Shown: positions 5,380 to 7,598 of the stretch, one piece after another
Position numbering within the stretch: position 1 is the stretch's first letter
Layout of the letters: the number at the start of each line of letters is the position of its first letter
From: Verrucomicrobiota bacterium
Lineage (GTDB): Bacteria > Verrucomicrobiota > Verrucomicrobiia > Verrucomicrobiales > Verrucomicrobiaceae
DNA length: 7,598 nucleotides
Assembly (NCBI GenBank): GCA_021413535.1
Contig: JAIOQF010000303.1
Location: forward strand, 1 to 7,598
Reading direction: 5' to 3'
Notes under the pieces: generated by a model
What the model saw: the letters and a program-made list of their open reading frames with translations, nothing else
The model's database searches: none
What the model was told of the DNA's origin: nothing
Position numbers and translations under genes: made by a program

Positions 5380-6819
5380 ATGCTCCCCCACCACGAACTC
5401 CTCACCAATCGTCGCGATTTCCTCCGCCGAGGCGGCGCTGGATTCGGCGCCTTGGCGCTGGCCTCGCTGCTGGGCGATTCGAAATTACTCGCAGCACTTG
5501 GCGATTCTCAAGGTCGCCCCGGCACACCTGCGCTCGGTAAACTGCCTCACACCGCCGGACGCGCAAAGAGTGTCATTTTCCTTTTCATGGAAGGCGGTCC
5601 CAGCCATCTCGATATCTGTGATCGTAAACCGCTGCTCAATCAACTCGCCGGACAGAAGCTGCCTGACAGCTTTGGCTCCGTCATCACAGCGATGGGCGAG
5701 TCCCGCGCCCCACTCATGGCCTCCCGACGCACCTGGCGGCAATACGGCCAAAGCGGACTGGAATTTTCCAACTGGATGCCGCACACCGCTGAACATGCGG
5801 ATGATCTTTGCGTCATTCGTTCCTGTGTCTCGGATGGTATCAACCACGCGGGCGGTGTTTGCATGATGAACACCGGCTCCATCTTCGGCGGACGTCCCTC
5901 GCTCGGAAGCTGGGTCACCTACGGCCTGGGCACGGAGAATCAAAATCTCCCCGCGTTCGTCGTCATGAAGGACAACGACTCCGATGTCGTCAACGGCGTG
6001 CGCAACTGGGGCGGCGGATTCATGCCTGCGACTTATCAAGGCGTCATGTTTGACGAAGGCCCCTCTCCCATCGCTAATCTGCAAACACCCCGAAATATCT
6101 CCAGCGCGCGACAGGGCGGCAAGCTCGCCTTTCTCAAACAGCTTAACCAAGCTCACTTCCAAGGCCGCGAAGACAACAGCGAACTCGACGCCCGCATCAA
6201 GAGCTACGAACTGGCCTTCCGCATGCAAGCGGAGGCACCCGGCGCGGTTGACCTCGCGCATGAAACCGAGGCCACACGAAAACTTTACGGTATGGACAGC
6301 AATCGCACCGAGACCTTCGGCCGCATGTGCCTCATGTCGCGACGACTCGTGGAACGCGGCGTGCGCTTCGTCCAGCTTTATCACGGCGCCGGCAGCAAAT
6401 GGGACGCGCACCAAAACATCGAGGACAACCATGGCCGGAACTGCGGGGCTACCGACAAACCCATCGCAGGACTGCTGCAAGATTTAAAGCAGCGCGGACT
6501 GCTCGACAGCACCCTCGTCATCTGGGGCGGCGAATTCGGCCGCACCCCGATGTCCGAGAAAGGCGATGGCCGCGATCACAACCCCACCGGGTTCAGTATG
6601 ATGATGGCCGGAGGCGGCGTGAAAGGCGGAACTGTCATCGGCGAGACCGACGAACTCGGGTTGCGCGCCGTCAATGACAAGCTGCATGTCCATGACCTGC
6701 ACGCCACCATTCTCCATCTACTGGGTGTGGATCACACCAAGCTCACCTTCAATCACCACGGCCGCCCGGAGCGTATCGACATGAATGAAGGACGCGCATT
6801 CAAGTCCATTGCGGGGTAA
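5380..6819 (+). CDS. DUF1501 family protein, Tat-exported, alkaline phosphatase-superfamily fold
   Basis: A 479-residue protein. The N-terminus carries a twin-arginine signal, N10-R11-R12-D13-F14-L15-R16, followed by a hydrophobic G/A/L-rich core (about 18-31), so it should be exported folded. Family landmarks appear in order: F69-M-E-G-G-P-S-H76-L-D78 near the start of the mature domain; C-V-S-D-G-I-N-H in the middle; W341-D342-A-H344-Q-N-I-E-D-N-H351; V-I-W-G-G-E385-F-G-R-T-P390; G-R-D399-H400-N-P; and H438-D439-L-H441-A-T-I-L-H-L-L-G. DUF1501 is related to the sulfatase/alkaline phosphatase superfamily, and the D and H residues listed are plausible metal ligands; that assignment is inference. 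Full length, no disruption. It lies 69 bases after the DUF1549/DUF1553 gene in the arrangement usual for this pair, which suggests joint action in the cell envelope. No Shine-Dalgarno sequence precedes ATG 5380 (the upstream is TTCTTCCCCC). Substrate unknown. Confidence 0.92.
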   Translation: MLPHHELLTNRRDFLRRGGAGFGALALASLLGDSKLLAALGDSQGRPGTPALGKLPHTAGRAKSVIFLFMEGGPSHLDICDRKPLLNQLAGQKLPDSFGSVITAMGESRAPLMASRRTWRQYGQSGLEFSNWMPHTAEHADDLCVIRSCVSDGINHAGGVCMMNTGSIFGGRPSLGSWVTYGLGTENQNLPAFVVMKDNDSDVVNGVRNWGGGFMPATYQGVMFDEGPSPIANLQTPRNISSARQGGKLAFLKQLNQAHFQGREDNSELDARIKSYELAFRMQAEAPGAVDLAHETEATRKLYGMDSNRTETFGRMCLMSRRLVERGVRFVQLYHGAGSKWDAHQNIEDNHGRNCGATDKPIAGLLQDLKQRGLLDSTLVIWGGEFGRTPMSEKGDGRDHNPTGFSMMMAGGGVKGGTVIGETDELGLRAVNDKLHVHDLHATILHLLGVDHTKLTFNHHGRPERIDMNEGRAFKSIAG

Positions 6820-6861
6820 CCACGCCAATACCTTCGTCTTCCGAAAAATCCCCCCTCGGAC

Positions 6862-6889
6862 TTGACACCCCCTCCCTCCCCGCTACTCT
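6862..6889 (+). promoter_or_regulatory. Candidate promoter of rpmB
   Basis: A perfect TTGACA (6862-6867) is followed, after a 16-base spacer of almost pure cytosine and thymine, by TACTCT (6884-6889), which keeps the key T, A and final T of the -10 box. Predicted initiation near 6896 gives a leader of about 25 bases. It sits in the 101-base gap between the DUF1501 gene and rpmB, and with the terminator after rpmB it defines a single-gene transcription unit. Confidence 0.5.
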
Positions 6890-6920
6890 TTCCGCCCCGC
6901 AAACCACCCCCTTCCCCGTC

Positions 6921-7229
6921 ATGTCCAGAATCTGTCAGATCACCGGCGCAAAAGTCACCTTCGGTTCCCGCAATCACCGCAGCGGTAAAGCCAAGAAAGA
7001 GGGCGGCATCGGCCGTCACCTTACCAAGCGCGTCAAACGCCGGTTTTATCCGAACATCCTCGACAAAAATGTCTGGGTTCCTGAGCTCGGCAAATTTGTC
7101 AAAGTGCGCATCTCCGCCCGCGCGCTCAAGACCATCAACAAGAACGGCGCCTTCAGCACCCTCGTGAAGGCCGGCGTGATCAATGCCCCGCGTTGCAAAA
7201 GAAAGACTCCGGCAGCAGCCGCAGCCTGA
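6921..7229 (+). CDS. rpmB: 50S ribosomal protein bL28 (long form)
   Basis: A 102-residue basic protein of the large ribosomal subunit. It opens with S-R-I-C5-Q-I-T-G9, the hallmark start of bL28, and continues with K39-R-R-F-Y-P-N45, WVPELGKFVKVRISARALKTI and NKNGAF, matching KRRFLPN, the W-x-x-x-x-x-x-FV-x-LRVSAK block and DKKG of the E. coli protein. Between TG and KRRF it has 13 more residues than E. coli bL28, a lysine/glycine-rich segment with G29-I-G31; from memory the chlamydial protein has the same spacing and the same GIG. The C-terminus has an extra R-C-K-R-K and a run of alanines. No Shine-Dalgarno sequence is seen; the leader is C-rich. The ATG start follows from the conserved N-terminus. 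Preceded by a good promoter and followed by an intrinsic terminator, so probably transcribed alone. Confidence 0.95.
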   Translation: MSRICQITGAKVTFGSRNHRSGKAKKEGGIGRHLTKRVKRRFYPNILDKNVWVPELGKFVKVRISARALKTINKNGAFSTLVKAGVINAPRCKRKTPAAAAA

Positions 7230-7259
7230 GCACCCGGCGACTACGCCCCCTCTTTACTG

Positions 7260-7297
7260 AAAGCCGCGCCCAGGGTCCGTCCCTTGCGCGGCTTTTT
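7260..7297 (+). terminator. Intrinsic (rho-independent) terminator after rpmB
   Basis: AAAGCCGCGC (7260-7269) pairs perfectly with GCGCGGCTTT (7286-7295), and the run of five T (7293-7297) begins within the right arm. The 16-base loop holds a further short stem, AGGG (7272-7275) with CCCT (7281-7284). The GC-rich ten-base-pair stem plus T-run is a textbook terminator, 30 bases past the rpmB stop, and it separates rpmB from lysA. Confidence 0.92.
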
Positions 7298-7354
7298 GCT
7301 AATCCCGATACGACCGTCCTGCGCCTCACCCATTTCCAACGATCCCCCACAACC

Positions 7355-7598
7355 ATGCACAGCTTCCGCTACATCCAGAACCGCCTCCATTGTGAAAGCA
7401 CCGATCTTGAATCGCTCGCGCAACAATATGGAACGCCGCTCTATGTCTACTCGAAGGAAACCATCACCGGCCACTTCACCCGGCTCGATAGCGCACTCAC
7501 CGAAGTCGACCACCTCATCTGCTACGCCGTCAAAGCCAACTCCAATCTCGCTGTGCTCCACACCATCGCGAAGCTCGGTGGCGGCTTTGATATCGTCA
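7355..7598 (+). CDS. lysA: Diaminopimelate decarboxylase, N-terminal part; 3' end outside window
   Basis: An open frame runs from ATG 7355 to the right edge (81 full codons plus one base), so the gene is cut by the window. The product is the start of a fold-type III PLP enzyme that converts meso-diaminopimelate to lysine, the last step of lysine synthesis, in the cytoplasm. Visible signatures are L-A-Q-Q-Y-G-T-P-L-Y-V-Y-S (residues 21-33), the hallmark start of LysA, and C-Y-A-V-K60-A-N-S-N, where K60 is the lysine that binds pyridoxal phosphate, followed by L-G-G-G-F-D-I-V (74-81). Related PLP decarboxylases (arginine, ornithine or carboxynorspermidine) share this fold, but the GTPLYVYS opening and spacing favour LysA. 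There is no Shine-Dalgarno sequence before the ATG (upstream ATCCCCCACAACC). It starts 57 bases after the rpmB terminator; no convincing promoter is visible in that gap. Confidence 0.9.
   Translation, partial: MHSFRYIQNRLHCESTDLESLAQQYGTPLYVYSKETITGHFTRLDSALTEVDHLICYAVKANSNLAVLHTIAKLGGGFDIV

Noticed and set aside
5485..6480. Long minus-strand open frame (331 codons) opposite the DUF1501 gene
   Set aside because: It has no recognisable motif, and the plus strand over the same bases encodes a full set of DUF1501 landmarks. Long antisense frames are expected opposite GC-rich codons.
6845..6861. TCCGA...TCGGA inverted repeat as a terminator of the DUF1501 gene
   Set aside because: The stem is only five base pairs with a loop of about ten bases and no T-run. 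Termination may be rho-dependent or may not occur here.
7241..7561. Minus-strand open frame across the terminator and the start of lysA
   Set aside because: It runs through the terminator hairpin and over the unmistakable LysA N-terminus with its PLP lysine.

Overview
The window looks like chromosomal DNA of a moderately GC-rich bacterium of the Planctomycetes-Verrucomicrobia-Chlamydiae group, most likely Verrucomicrobiota. Three things point there. One is a PSCyt1/PSCyt2(DUF1549)/PSD1(DUF1553) cytochrome-type protein followed by its usual DUF1501 partner. The second is a long-form ribosomal protein bL28 whose insertion matches, from memory, the chlamydial protein in length. The third is the lack of clear Shine-Dalgarno sequences before most starts. 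No phage, transposase, CRISPR, tRNA or rRNA sequence was seen.

Layout: (1) 1-584, the 3' end of an M16-family (pitrilysin-like) peptidase gene on the + strand. (2) 626-1213, a convergent TPMT-like SAM-dependent methyltransferase on the - strand. (3) 1350-1914, two tandem paralogous genes for 88-residue, single-pass membrane-anchored proteins of unknown function, with what looks like a decayed third copy at about 1937-2009. This block is lower in GC (about 51-52% by hand count) than its neighbours. (4) 2035-5310, a large secreted haem protein (PSCyt1-PSCyt2-PSD1) with a LamG/concanavalin A-like domain apparently inserted near the end of PSD1. (5) 5319-5363, an inverted array of degenerate heptamers. 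(6) 5380-6819, a Tat-exported DUF1501 protein. (7) 6862-7297, a complete small transcription unit with promoter, rpmB and a strong intrinsic terminator. (8) 7355-7598, the 5' end of lysA (diaminopimelate decarboxylase), cut by the window edge.

How the genes work together: the DUF1549/DUF1553 and DUF1501 genes form the characteristic two-gene module that is highly multiplied in planctomycete and verrucomicrobial genomes. One product should be exported unfolded by Sec, because covalent haem attachment happens outside the cytoplasm. The other should be exported folded by Tat. They probably act together in the cell envelope, and polysaccharide processing is often suggested, but neither the reaction nor the substrate can be read from this sequence. 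rpmB and lysA are ordinary housekeeping genes separated by a terminator. The most interesting items are the nested LamG domain, the small membrane-protein gene family with its relic, and the heptamer hairpin between the two module genes.
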